Shown: positions 25,366 to 34,080 of the stretch, one piece after another
Layout of the letters: each line of letters opens with the position of its first letter
Numbering within the stretch: position 1 is the stretch's first letter
Assembly (NCBI GenBank): GCA_963825175.1
Contig: CAWGSA010000002.1
Coordinates: forward strand, 1,116,001-1,180,000
From: DATFTF01 sp963825175
GTDB lineage: Bacteria; Acidobacteriota; Thermoanaerobaculia; UBA5066; Gp7-AA6
Direction of reading: 5' to 3'
Length of the DNA: 64,000 nucleotides
Made by a program: the position numbers and the translations under genes
The notes under the pieces: model-generated
Told to the model about the DNA's origin: nothing
The model's input: only the letters and a program-made list of their open reading frames with translations
Database searches by the model: none

Positions 25366-28153
25366 ATGATCCTCTGGAAGCCGCTCTCTTTGACCGCGGC
25401 CATCCTGGCCCTGACAGCCGGACTCCCGGGCCAGGAGGCGGCGCCGCCGAGTTCCGAGGATTGCGCCGCATGCCATGAATCCGGGCCGCGCGTGGGCAAG
25501 CGCAAGGCCGGCGAGGCCCCGGGTTTCAACGCCGCCGCCCTGAAAGCGTCGCCTCACGCCGGCGTGGACTGCACCTCCTGCCACGCCGACATCAAGGAGC
25601 TGCCTCACCCGGACAAGCTCGCCCGGGTCGAGTGCGGGGACTGCCACAGCGAAGAGCAGAAGCAGTACTCCGCCAGCGTACACGGCCGGAAAGCGGCCGC
25701 CGGCGACGCCTATGCGCCGGGCTGCAAGTCCTGCCACGGCACACACGACATCCTGCGTCCGACGAACCCGAACGCTCCAACCGCGACCATGGAGGTTCCC
25801 CGCCTGTGCGGCAGCTGCCATCGGGAAGGCACGACCGTCAGCCTGACGCGGCAGATCCCTCAGACCAACATTCTCGCAAACTACATGGACAGCATTCACG
25901 GCGAAGGCCTGTTCAAGCGCGGCCTGATCGTCACAGCCGTGTGCACCAGTTGTCACACGGCGCACTTCGTGTTGCCGCACACGGATCCGCGTTCCTCGAT
26001 CGCCAAACAGAACATTTCCAAGACCTGCACGCACTGCCACGCGCAGATCGAGACCGTTCACCGGAAGGTCATCCGCGGCGAGCTCTGGGAGAAACAGCCG
26101 GATCTGATTCCGGCCTGCGTGGACTGCCACTCGCCGCACAAAGTACGGAAGGTGTTCTACACGCAAGGTATGGCCGACCAGGACTGCCTGCGCTGCCACA
26201 GCGACCCGAATCTCAAGGGGACGCACAACGGGCAGACGGTCTCGCTGTTTACGAGCAAGGACGAACTGGCGCACTCGCGCCACGCGAAGATCGCATGCGT
26301 GCAGTGCCACACGGGCGGTGACCCGGCCGACGCCACGCGGGCGTGCCGCACGATCGCGGCCAAGGTCGATTGCTCGATCTGCCACGCCGAAGTCGTCGAT
26401 CAGTACCGGGAGAGCAAGCACGGGCAGCTCTCCGCGCAGGGCAGCCCGGACGCGCCCGCGTGCCAGGACTGCCACAGTCCTCACGGGACGCTCTCGAAGA
26501 ACGACTCGACGTCGCCGACCTTTTCGCGCAATGTGCCGGCTCTGTGCGCCAATTGTCACCGCACCGGGCAGAAGGCGGCCGTTCGCTACAAGGGCACCCA
26601 GCGACATATCGTCGAGAACTACCTCGAGAGCATCCACGGCAAGGGACTGATGCAGTCCGGCCTCACGGTCACGGCCAACTGCGCGGACTGCCACACCGCG
26701 CACCGGGAGCTTCCGGCCGCCGATCCGCGATCGAGCGTGAACCGCGCCAACATCGCGCGGACGTGCTCGAAGTGCCATCGCGGAATTTATGAGTTATTCA
26801 ACGCGAGCGTCCATTCGCCGGCCGTGACCCATACCGGCAAGACGCTGCCCGTTTGCAGCGACTGCCATTCGGCCCACAGCATCGAGCGGACGGACCTCTC
26901 CAACTTCCGCCTCCACATCATGGATCAGTGCGGCCGATGTCACGAGAAGATCGCGGAGACCTATTTCGACACGTTCCACGGAAAGGTCTCCAAGCTCGGG
27001 TACCTGGCGACGGCGAAGTGCTACGACTGTCACGGCTCGCATGACATTCTGCCGGTGACCGACCCACGGTCGCGGCTCTCAGCCGGGCCAACATCGTCCA
27101 GACGTGCGCCAAGTGCCACGGCGGCTCGCACCGGCAGTTCGCGGGCTATCTGACGCACGCCACGCACCACGACCCGAAGCGCTATCCGTTGCTGTTCTAC
27201 ACGTTCTGGGGGATGACGACACTGCTCGTCGGGACGCTGGCGCTCGCGGGCGACGCACACGGCGCTGTGGCTCCGCCGGTCGCTCGTGGATCGCAGGCCG
27301 GCCGTCGAAGCTCGACCCGAAGCCGACCAGGTGTACGTCCGCCGGTTCACCACATTTCAGCGCAACCTGCATCTCATGGTGGTCGGGAGTTTCCTGGGCC
27401 TGGCGCTGACCGGCATGACCCTGAAGTTTTCCTATGCCGCCTGGGCCACGGTGCTGGCGAGACTCTTGGGCGGTTTCGAGGCAGCCGGCCTCATTCACCG
27501 CTTCTGCGCGGTCGTGACGTTCACATACTTCGGTCTGCACCTCTGGGACCTGGCCCGACAAAAGAAGACGAGCGGCGGGAGCTGGCGGAAACTGATCTTC
27601 GGCCCGGAGAGCATGATGCTCAACCGCCGCGACTGGCGCGAGTTCGTCGGATCGGTCAAGTGGTTTCTCAAGAAGGGGCCGCGGCCCCAGTACGGTCGCT
27701 GGACGTATTGGGAGAAGTTCGACTATTTCGCCGTGTTCTGGGGCGTGGCGGTCATCGGCATGACCGGCCTGATCCTCTGGTTTCCGACGGTCTTCACGCA
27801 CGTGATGCCGGGCTGGATGGTCAACGTGGCGACCACCATCCACAGCGACGAGGCGTTGCTGGCGGTGTGCTTCATTTTCAGCATCCACTTCTTCAATACC
27901 CACTTCCGCCCGGAGAAGTTCCCGATCGACACGGTGATCTTCACGGGCGGCGTGCCGCTGGAAGATTTGAAGCAGGACCGCCCGCGGGAATATCAGCAGC
28001 TCGTCGAAAGTGGACGGCTGGAGCAGGTGATGATGTCGGCACCCGACGCCACTGGCAAGCCGGATGTGGCGGAAGTTCGGCTTCACGGCGCTCGCGATCG
28101 GGCTCTTCCTGATCGCGCTCATCCTGTATGCGATGATGTTCGTGTATCGGTGA
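25366..28153 (+). pseudogene. CbcL-like 19-heme cytochrome c / b-type fusion, broken by three frameshifts
   Basis: In the first frame (from the ATG at 25366) a signal peptide and eighteen CxxCH sites are read; a nineteenth (CAKCH) follows in the next frame, then b-type membrane helices (HLMVVGSFLGLALTGM, LIHRFCAVVTFTYFGLHL, FDYFAVFWGVAVIGM, HSDEALLAVCFIFSIHFFN) and a last helix in the third frame ending at 28153. Shifts lie at a duplicated TC near 27077-27080, near 27250 and near 28060. Repairing them gives one protein of about 925 residues, a larger paralogue of the fusion at 21387. Sequence error or early decay are both possible; the decayed remnant just downstream slightly favours decay. 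Confidence 0.75.
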
Positions 28154-28159
28154 TTGGAA

Positions 28160-28273
28160 AACGGGAGGCCCGACAGCCGCGCGATCAACAGCGACGGCCT
28201 GGGCTTGCCGTGAGGTCCCTGGCGATGGAGGAGAGAATCCGCCAGGGGTTCTGGCCGATCTCGGCCTGAAGTG
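28160..28273 (+). pseudogene. Decayed C-terminal remnant of a second NapC/NirT-like gene
   Basis: About 110 nt align by eye with the 3' end of the NapC-like gene at 23594: GATCAAC, CTGGC-ATGGAGGA and CTGGCCGATCT-GG-CTGAAG are retained and end in a stop, so VLADLGLK can be read in one frame. Several 1-nt shifts break the frame, and the last heme motif (CSACH) is lost. The other 1.3 kb of the gene is absent. Its position after the second CbcL-like gene mirrors the intact gene pair upstream. Confidence 0.65.
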
Positions 28274-28308
28274 ATCTACTCGGCGTGACGCAGCTTCCCT
28301 TCCGAGCG

Positions 28309-28352
28309 TGATGCATTCGCATCATTGCCGCCGGAAAGGGCCTTTTTAGAAT
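28309..28352 (+). promoter_or_regulatory. Third palindrome and -10 box, upstream of the Rieske/cytochrome b operon
   Basis: TGATGCATTCGCATCA (28309-28324) has a perfect left half and six of seven bases in the right half. TAGAAT (28347-28352) starts 22 nt after it and matches TATAAT at five of six bases. Transcription would begin near 28359, leaving a leader of about 30 nt that contains a 12-nt tandem duplication (28357-28380). Confidence 0.7.
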
Positions 28353-28389
28353 CGCCGCAGTCCACAAGGCAGTCCACAAGGAGGCCAAG

Positions 28390-28857
28390 CTGGGAATCGG
28401 AGACGGGGAAACGGGCCATTCCATCCCGGACGTTTCGCGGCGCCGCTGGGTGTCGTGGTTCCTGGGCGGGTCGATTGGAGCGACCCTGGTCTCGTTCCTC
28501 TATCCCGTCCTGCGCTACCTCGTGCCGCCCCAGACGTCGGAGCCGTCGCTCTCGGAGTTCGAGCTCGACGTCAAGGCCTCCGACATCGCGCCCAACTCCG
28601 GCCGGATCGTTCCGATGAGCGGGAAACCCGTCCTCCTGTTTCGGACCCCGTCCGGAGACCTCCGCGCCCTGATCGCCGTCTGCACCCATCTGGATTGCAC
28701 CGTGCAGTACCGCAAGGAGCGCACCGACATCTGGTGCGCTTGCCACAACGGCACCTATGACCTCAAGGGCGTCAACGTCTCCGGGCCACCGCCTCGCCCC
28801 CTGACGCCGATGGAGGTCTTTGTGCGGGGAGAGAAGATTGTCCTCAAGCGCACCTGA
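28390..28857 (+). CDS. Rieske [2Fe-2S] protein of a bc-type complex, probable CTG start
   Basis: The 155-residue product has a Tat-like anchor (SRRRWVSWFLGG then a membrane helix) and Rieske boxes CTHLDC and CACHNG, giving the Cys/His cluster ligands plus the disulfide pair. The first conventional start, GTG at 28450, would remove the twin arginines. The only start that keeps them and has a ribosome site is CTG at 28390, 5 nt after AAGGAGG (28378-28384). The gene transfers electrons from quinol bound at cytochrome b to the multiheme partner encoded two genes later. Confidence 0.82.
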   Translation: MGIGDGETGHSIPDVSRRRWVSWFLGGSIGATLVSFLYPVLRYLVPPQTSEPSLSEFELDVKASDIAPNSGRIVPMSGKPVLLFRTPSGDLRALIAVCTHLDCTVQYRKERTDIWCACHNGTYDLKGVNVSGPPPRPLTPMEVFVRGEKIVLKRT

Positions 28858-28867
28858 ACAAGGCGGC

Positions 28868-29932
28868 GTGCTTCAGAAAGCGGCCGACTGGACCCGCGAG
28901 CGGCTGGGATGGGACGGGCTGGTCAAGCTCGCGGCCAAGAAGGAAGTCCCGATCCACGGTCACACCCTCTTCTATTACCTGGGAGGGATGGCGCTCTTCC
29001 TCTTCAGCGTGCAGGTCGCCACCGGGATTCTCCTCCTGCTCTACTACCGTCCGAGCTCGTCGGAGGCCTTCGAGAGCGTTCAGTACGTCATGGCCGACGT
29101 GCCCTTCGGATGGCTGATCCGTTCGATCCACTCGTGGGGAGCGAACCTCTTCGTCGGAGTCGTCCTGCTGCACATGATCTCGGTCTTCTTCCTGCGGGCC
29201 TACCGGCGGCCCCGCGAGATGACCTGGATCTCGGGCGCCCTCCTGCTCTTTCTGACGCTGGGATTCGGCTTCTCGGGTTACCTGCTTCCGTGGAACACGC
29301 TGGCCTATTTCGCCACCAAGGTCGGAACCGACGTGCCGGCGCAGATCCCCGGGATCGGCCACCTGCTCTCCCGGATCCTCCGGGGAGGCTCCGACGTGAC
29401 GGGGGCCACGCTGTCGCGCTTTTACGGCATTCACGTGGCCATCCTGCCGGCCATCACCACGGCCCTGCTGGGCATCCACGTCCTGCTCGTCCAGAGGCAC
29501 GGGATGAGCGTGCCCCCGGAGCTGGAGAAGAAGGAAAAGATCCCGGCCATGCGCTTCGTCCCCGACTTCCTGTTGCGGGACATGGTCGGGTGGCTCGCCG
29601 CCGTGGCCGTGCTGGCGGCGCTCGCCGCGTTCTTCCCGTGGGAGCTGGGCGTCAAGGCCGATCCGTTCGCGCCTGCCCCCGCCGGCATCCGGCCGGAGTG
29701 GTACTTCCTGTGGACGTTTCAGGGGCTGAAGTATCTGCCGGCCAAGATTCTCGGCGTTCCAGGGGAGACGGTGGGTGTGCTGTTCCTGGGAGGCCTGGCG
29801 TTGATCGCCGTCATCGTGCCGCTGCTCGACCGCGGTCGGCCGTTCTGGTGGCGCCTCGCGGCGCTCGTCGCGCTGGCCGGAGCCGGGGTGCTGACCGTGC
29901 TGTCCCTGATGCCGGTCAAGGCGGGCCCGTGA
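28868..29932 (+). CDS. Cytochrome b (b6/subunit IV fused type) of a bc complex, GTG start
   Basis: Four N-terminal helices carry two His pairs spaced 14 residues apart (HSWGANLFVGVVLLH and HVAILPAITTALLGIH), the bis-His ligands of two b hemes. The C-terminal part has three further helices and the quinol-site PEWY motif, as in subunit IV. The total is about 354 residues. GTG at 28868 follows AAGGCGG and gives a normal N-terminus; a TTG at 28838 preceded by GGGGAG is an alternative. It overlaps the next gene at GTGA. Confidence 0.92.
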   Translation: MLQKAADWTRERLGWDGLVKLAAKKEVPIHGHTLFYYLGGMALFLFSVQVATGILLLLYYRPSSSEAFESVQYVMADVPFGWLIRSIHSWGANLFVGVVLLHMISVFFLRAYRRPREMTWISGALLLFLTLGFGFSGYLLPWNTLAYFATKVGTDVPAQIPGIGHLLSRILRGGSDVTGATLSRFYGIHVAILPAITTALLGIHVLLVQRHGMSVPPELEKKEKIPAMRFVPDFLLRDMVGWLAAVAVLAALAAFFPWELGVKADPFAPAPAGIRPEWYFLWTFQGLKYLPAKILGVPGETVGVLFLGGLALIAVIVPLLDRGRPFWWRLAALVALAGAGVLTVLSLMPVKAGP

Positions 29933-31275
29933 GGCACGCCGCTTCTTTCCCCGCCGCAGCGGTCGTCGCGCTGTTCGCTCTGGGCGTGCCGGCCCTGGCA
30001 GAGACCCCGGCCGGGTCGAAGCCGGCGGCCGCGCCTTCGAAGACGGCCGCCGCCGCTCCCGCCGCCAAGCCCGTTCCGGCGAGCGGTTGCCTCGACTGCC
30101 ATCTGGCGCTGGACGACGCGCGGATCACGCCGCCGGCCCGGCTTTTCTCGACCGACGACGTCCACGCTCAAGCCGGATTCACTTGTGTGTTCTGCCACGG
30201 CGGAGATCCGAAGGCGGAGGACGAAGAGAAGGCCCACGATCGCAAGAAGGGATTCCTGGGAAAGCCCGCGCCGCGAGCCATCCCCGCTCTGTGCGCCAAG
30301 TGTCACGGGGACGCGGCCGTCATGAAGCAGTTCAATCCCTCGCTGCGCGTCGATCAGCTCACCGAGTACCTCACCAGCGGTCACGGCAAGAAGCTGGCGC
30401 AGGGAGACGTGCGCGTGGCCCAGTGCGTGAGCTGCCACGGGGCCCATGGGATCCTGCCGGTGAAGGATTCCCGCTCTCCGGTCTCGACCCGCCGCATCGC
30501 CGAGACCTGCAACCGGTGCCATGGCGACGCCGCGTTGATGGCCAACTACAAACTGCCGAGCGACGTCTACGCGAAGTATCAGAAGAGCGTCCACTTCAAG
30601 GCCCGCACCGAGAAGGGCGATCTTTCGGCGCCGACGTGCAACTCCTGTCACGGCAATCACGGCGCGGCGCCGCCGCAGGTCGGCTCGGTCGTCAATGTCT
30701 GCGGAACGTGCCACACGACCTTCGCCGAGGATTTCAAGGAAAGCCCGCACTGGGAAGCCTTTCGGGATCTGGGCCTGCCGGGATGCGTGACCTGCCATGA
30801 GAATCACGAGATCGTCCAACCGTCGGAAGCGTTTCTCTCCGATGGCCCGTCGAGCAAGTGCTCGAGCTGCCACGAATCGGACTCCGCAGGAGGTAAGGCC
30901 GCCGCCGCGATGCGGGCGGACCTGACTCAGCTGGCCCGGGAAACCCGCTCCGCGCGCGAGACCCTGGATCGGGCGGCCGAAGCGGGCATGGAGGTCTCCC
31001 GCATCCGCTTCGATCTGGTCAAGGCGGACGACGCCCTGACCAAGGCCCGCGCGAGCGTGCACCTCTTCCAGGTCGCGGCGGTTCGCCAGAACGCGGCCGC
31101 GGGCCTGACCGTCGCGCAAGCCGTCCACAAGGCGGCCGAGCGGGCGCTGGCGGAGCGGGACTTCCGCCGCAAAGGGCTCTTCGTGTCGCTCGCGTTGATC
31201 CTGGCGAGCATCGTGGCTCTGCTGCTGGTGATCCGCGAGGTCGACCGGCGCCGCGCGGGATCGACCAAGCCCTAG
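29929..31275 (+). CDS. Membrane-anchored nonaheme c-type cytochrome of the bc complex, GTG start
   Basis: The 448-residue protein starts at a GTG overlapping the cytochrome b stop. A signal peptide and an Ala/Pro/Lys linker precede nine CxxCH sites (CLDCH, CVFCH, CAKCH, CVSCH, CNRCH, CNSCH, CGTCH, CVTCH, CSSCH). A long charged helical region and a C-terminal membrane helix (LFVSLALILASIVALLLVI) follow. It stands where cytochrome c1 would be, so it is the likely acceptor from the Rieske protein. Its stop codon lies within the left terminal repeat of the downstream MITE-like element. Confidence 0.9.
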   Translation: MRHAASFPAAAVVALFALGVPALAETPAGSKPAAAPSKTAAAAPAAKPVPASGCLDCHLALDDARITPPARLFSTDDVHAQAGFTCVFCHGGDPKAEDEEKAHDRKKGFLGKPAPRAIPALCAKCHGDAAVMKQFNPSLRVDQLTEYLTSGHGKKLAQGDVRVAQCVSCHGAHGILPVKDSRSPVSTRRIAETCNRCHGDAALMANYKLPSDVYAKYQKSVHFKARTEKGDLSAPTCNSCHGNHGAAPPQVGSVVNVCGTCHTTFAEDFKESPHWEAFRDLGLPGCVTCHENHEIVQPSEAFLSDGPSSKCSSCHESDSAGGKAAAAMRADLTQLARETRSARETLDRAAEAGMEVSRIRFDLVKADDALTKARASVHLFQVAAVRQNAAAGLTVAQAVHKAAERALAERDFRRKGLFVSLALILASIVALLLVIREVDRRRAGSTKP

Positions 31276-31448
31276 CTGGCTGCTGAAAAAGGGTGTGGAG
31301 CAACCGCTTGCGGCGGCAGGGCTTTTGCCCGCAGCGACGTGACTCTCTTCGGAATGGTCGCTCGTCGGCGAAGGCAAGCCTCTCGGTCCGCTGCGAGTTG
31401 CAAAAGCCCTGACGCGACGCCCGCAATCATTTTTCAGCAGCCTGCTAG
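31272..31448. mobile_element. MITE-like 177-bp palindromic element
   Basis: Terminal inverted repeats of 19 nt (31272-31290 and 31430-31448) match at 18 positions and read CTAGC-GGCTGCTGAAAAA. A nested perfect 12-nt inverted repeat is at 31317-31328 and 31400-31411. There is no ORF. It lies between two convergent genes, where its arms and A/T runs could also serve as a two-way terminator. CTAG at the ends may be a target-site feature. Confidence 0.75.
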
Positions 31449-31465
31449 CGCGTTCGATCTGCGCG

Positions 31466-33262
31466 TCAGCCGCGCGCGGGACTGCTCTTCAAGAGTCGCT
31501 GAGTTGCCAACAGCCCGGCTCCATACAGCACGAACGCGGCGAAGAGCGTGAACGACCGCCCGTGCGGAAGATCTTCCAGGACGAGCTTGGCCGCCCCCGC
31601 CAGCAGAGCCGCCGCCGCCAGCCAGGAGAACTCCGCGCGCGCCGTGCGGCGGCGAGCCCACGCCAGCAGCAGCGCGGCGCCCGAGAGCACTGCCGTCCGG
31701 ACGGCGGCGAGCGTGCCGGCGTCCTTCGGAAGCAGGTTCTGCAGCCCGGCCACGGCGAGGGCAGCCAGGCCGAGGGCCCAGATCGCGGCCAGGACGAGCT
31801 CCGGTATCCGTTCGGAAGCTCCGCCCCGCGCGTCCTGCCGGACGATCATCAGGTCGGACAGGCCCGCCGCCAGCAGCGCGGCGTAGGCGGCCGGGGCCAT
31901 CCCGCCCCATCCGGCCGCGTCGGCGGAAAGGAACGCCTGGAACGAGGCGACGAGGAGCCCGCTCTGCCAGGCCGCGGCCACGGCGTAGACGGCACTGTGC
32001 CCGCGCAGAACCCTCCACCGTTCTCGCCGGCTCAGGAAGACCGCGACCGCCGCCAGGAGAGACCACAGGATCGCGGACGCCGGTCCGTCATCGAGCGCCA
32101 GCGACGTGCCGATCAGGGCGAGGAAAAGGCCGCAGGTGGAATAAAAGAAGAAGCTGCGACGTGGATCTCGCGGCGCGACGCGCACGGAGACGCCGAAACA
32201 GATGGCGCTCAAGGCGATGAGCGCCGCGCCGACCGGACGCGGGCTCGAGCCGACCGCGCGCGCCGCCGCCAGCGCACCCGCGATGCCGAGGGCCAGGGAG
32301 AGGGCGGTCTGGAGCGCGTCGAACACCGGGATGGGACCGTCGCGCAGGACGCGCTGGATCGAGCGTCCCAGAAAGAAGAGCGCCGCGGCCGACGCCAGGG
32401 CCAGGGTGGAGAGCGGCGACGCCTCGGGCGTCGGCGAAACGATCAGCCGCAGCGTGGCCCACAGGATCAGGAGGTCGGCGGCGGCCGCGGCCGGCCACTG
32501 CAATGCCGCCGCGCCTCTCCAGGCTCGGCCCAGGCTCGCGGTGGCTGCGGCGATCGCGAGGAGAGCCGCGGCGAACGGCTCGATCCGACCCGTGGTCAGC
32601 CCGAGCACGATCGAGACGCTCGCCGCGGCCAGAAGAGCGGCCCAACCCAGAACGGCCAGGTCGCGCCGGGCCGCCACTGCCAGCACGAGAGCGGTGAGCA
32701 CGGCGATCCCGGCGGCGGCGCCTCCGGGAGACAGCACGTTCATGCGCGCCGTGGTCTCCCACAGGAGGGGATACGCGAGGGCGACCGCCGTGATGGAGAG
32801 AAAGGAGGCCGACCGATTCCGGCCGCCGGCAGCGGCCCGATCCGCTAGGACGATCCAGGCAACGGCGTAGGCCAGGCCCAGGGCGACTCCCGCCGGGCGA
32901 GCGATGGTTCCCGAGTCGGTGATCGCCCGGACCAGGAAGCCCCCCGCGGCGACCAGAACGCAGCGCCCGATCTCGGTCAGGACGCCGGAGACCGCGCGCG
33001 AGCTGGGTATCATTTGCGCCAGGGCCGCATCGTCCAGGTTCTCTTCGGCCAAAATGACCGCGTCCGGGGGCGCCTTCTCCAGAGCGGCCAGCCGCGCCTC
33101 CATGCCGGCGACCGAGCGTGTGAGGCGGGTCAGGCCCTCTTCCAGAATGGCGAGCCTCTGCGCCTGCGGCGCAGAGTGCTCCCCGGCCTCCGACCCCTCG
33201 GCATGGGGCCCCTGTTGCGCCTTGTCGGGAGTCATCGGACGGCCGCCAGCGGCCTCGTCCAT
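31466..33262 (-). CDS. Multipass membrane protein of unknown function (DUF2339-like)
   Basis: A 598-residue protein with a cytoplasmic N-terminal region, including a short coiled-coil stretch (LAILEEGLTRLTRSVAGMEARLAALE), followed by roughly sixteen or more Ala/Leu-rich membrane segments. The plan resembles DUF2339-type proteins, but no diagnostic residue can be pointed to. A second in-frame ATG at 33235 is an equally possible start; neither has a clear ribosome site. It is transcribed towards the MITE-like element, convergent with the cytochrome operon. Confidence 0.7.
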   Translation of the reverse strand: MDEAAGGRPMTPDKAQQGPHAEGSEAGEHSAPQAQRLAILEEGLTRLTRSVAGMEARLAALEKAPPDAVILAEENLDDAALAQMIPSSRAVSGVLTEIGRCVLVAAGGFLVRAITDSGTIARPAGVALGLAYAVAWIVLADRAAAGGRNRSASFLSITAVALAYPLLWETTARMNVLSPGGAAAGIAVLTALVLAVAARRDLAVLGWAALLAAASVSIVLGLTTGRIEPFAAALLAIAAATASLGRAWRGAAALQWPAAAAADLLILWATLRLIVSPTPEASPLSTLALASAAALFFLGRSIQRVLRDGPIPVFDALQTALSLALGIAGALAAARAVGSSPRPVGAALIALSAICFGVSVRVAPRDPRRSFFFYSTCGLFLALIGTSLALDDGPASAILWSLLAAVAVFLSRRERWRVLRGHSAVYAVAAAWQSGLLVASFQAFLSADAAGWGGMAPAAYAALLAAGLSDLMIVRQDARGGASERIPELVLAAIWALGLAALAVAGLQNLLPKDAGTLAAVRTAVLSGAALLLAWARRRTARAEFSWLAAAALLAGAAKLVLEDLPHGRSFTLFAAFVLYGAGLLATQRLLKSSPARG

Positions 33263-33363
33263 GGGGGCCAGTCTGAGGCGGGGGCGCGGGCGCTGTCCTG
33301 ATACAAAAGAACCAGACCCGGCCTGAGGCTAAACTCCTCGGCCGACGGAGGGCCGATGACGAA

Positions 33364-34080
33364 ATGGCACCCTGCATGACCGACGGCACGCCGAGTCCCC
33401 TGGTTGCCGCCCGCGCCGTTTCCAAGTCCTACCGGCTGGGCCTCTCGGTGGTCGCGGCCGTCCGGGACGTGACGCTGTCGATCGGAGGAGGGGAGTTTGC
33501 CGCCATCCAGGGGCCGAGCGGCTCGGGCAAGACCACGCTCCTGAACCTGCTCGGCCTGCTGGACAATCCAGACGCCGGAGACGTGGAGGTCGAAGGCCGC
33601 GACGCCGCCGCCTTGACCGAGAACGAACGCTCGGACGTCCGCCGCGACCGATTCGGGTTCGTATTTCAGACCTTCAACCTGATTCCGGTTCTGACCGCCG
33701 AGGAGAATGTAGCGTATCCGCGGGTGCTCACCGGAACCACGGCCGAGGAAGCGAGGAGCCGGGCGCGGGAGCTGCTCACGACCGTGGGCCTGGCCGAGAA
33801 GCTCTCGGTGCGGCCGGATCTGCTGTCCGGCGGTCAGAGGCAGCGCGTGGCCATCGCCCGGGCTCTCGTCAACGGCCCGGCCGTCGTCTTTGCCGACGAG
33901 CCGACGGCGAATCTCGACTCCCACACCGCGGAAGAGATCCTCGATCTCATGCGTGGGATCTGCGAATCGAGCGGCGTCTCGTTTCTGTTCGCCACGCACG
34001 ATCCACGCGTCGTGGCCAGGGCCCGGCGCGTCATCGAGCTTCACGACGGGCGCGTGGAATCGGATCGGAAGCTGGCGTGA
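33364..34080 (+). CDS. ABC transporter ATPase, LolD/MacB type
   Basis: A 238-residue ATPase with Walker A GPSGSGKTT, Q-loop FVFQTFNLIP, signature LSGGQRQRVAIARAL, Walker B VVFADEPTANLD and H-loop ATHD. The sequence is characteristic of the LolD/MacB/FtsE branch, which extracts substrates from the membrane rather than pumping them through a channel. A second ATG at 33376 is possible. It overlaps the permease gene (GTGA), and a LolA-like protein follows, so lipoprotein release from the inner membrane is a reasonable role. Confidence 0.92.
   Translation: MAPCMTDGTPSPLVAARAVSKSYRLGLSVVAAVRDVTLSIGGGEFAAIQGPSGSGKTTLLNLLGLLDNPDAGDVEVEGRDAAALTENERSDVRRDRFGFVFQTFNLIPVLTAEENVAYPRVLTGTTAEEARSRARELLTTVGLAEKLSVRPDLLSGGQRQRVAIARALVNGPAVVFADEPTANLDSHTAEEILDLMRGICESSGVSFLFATHDPRVVARARRVIELHDGRVESDRKLA

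Noticed and set aside
31466..33262. Transporter with assigned substrate
   Set aside because: Only many hydrophobic segments and a coiled coil are visible; no transporter motif supports a substrate.
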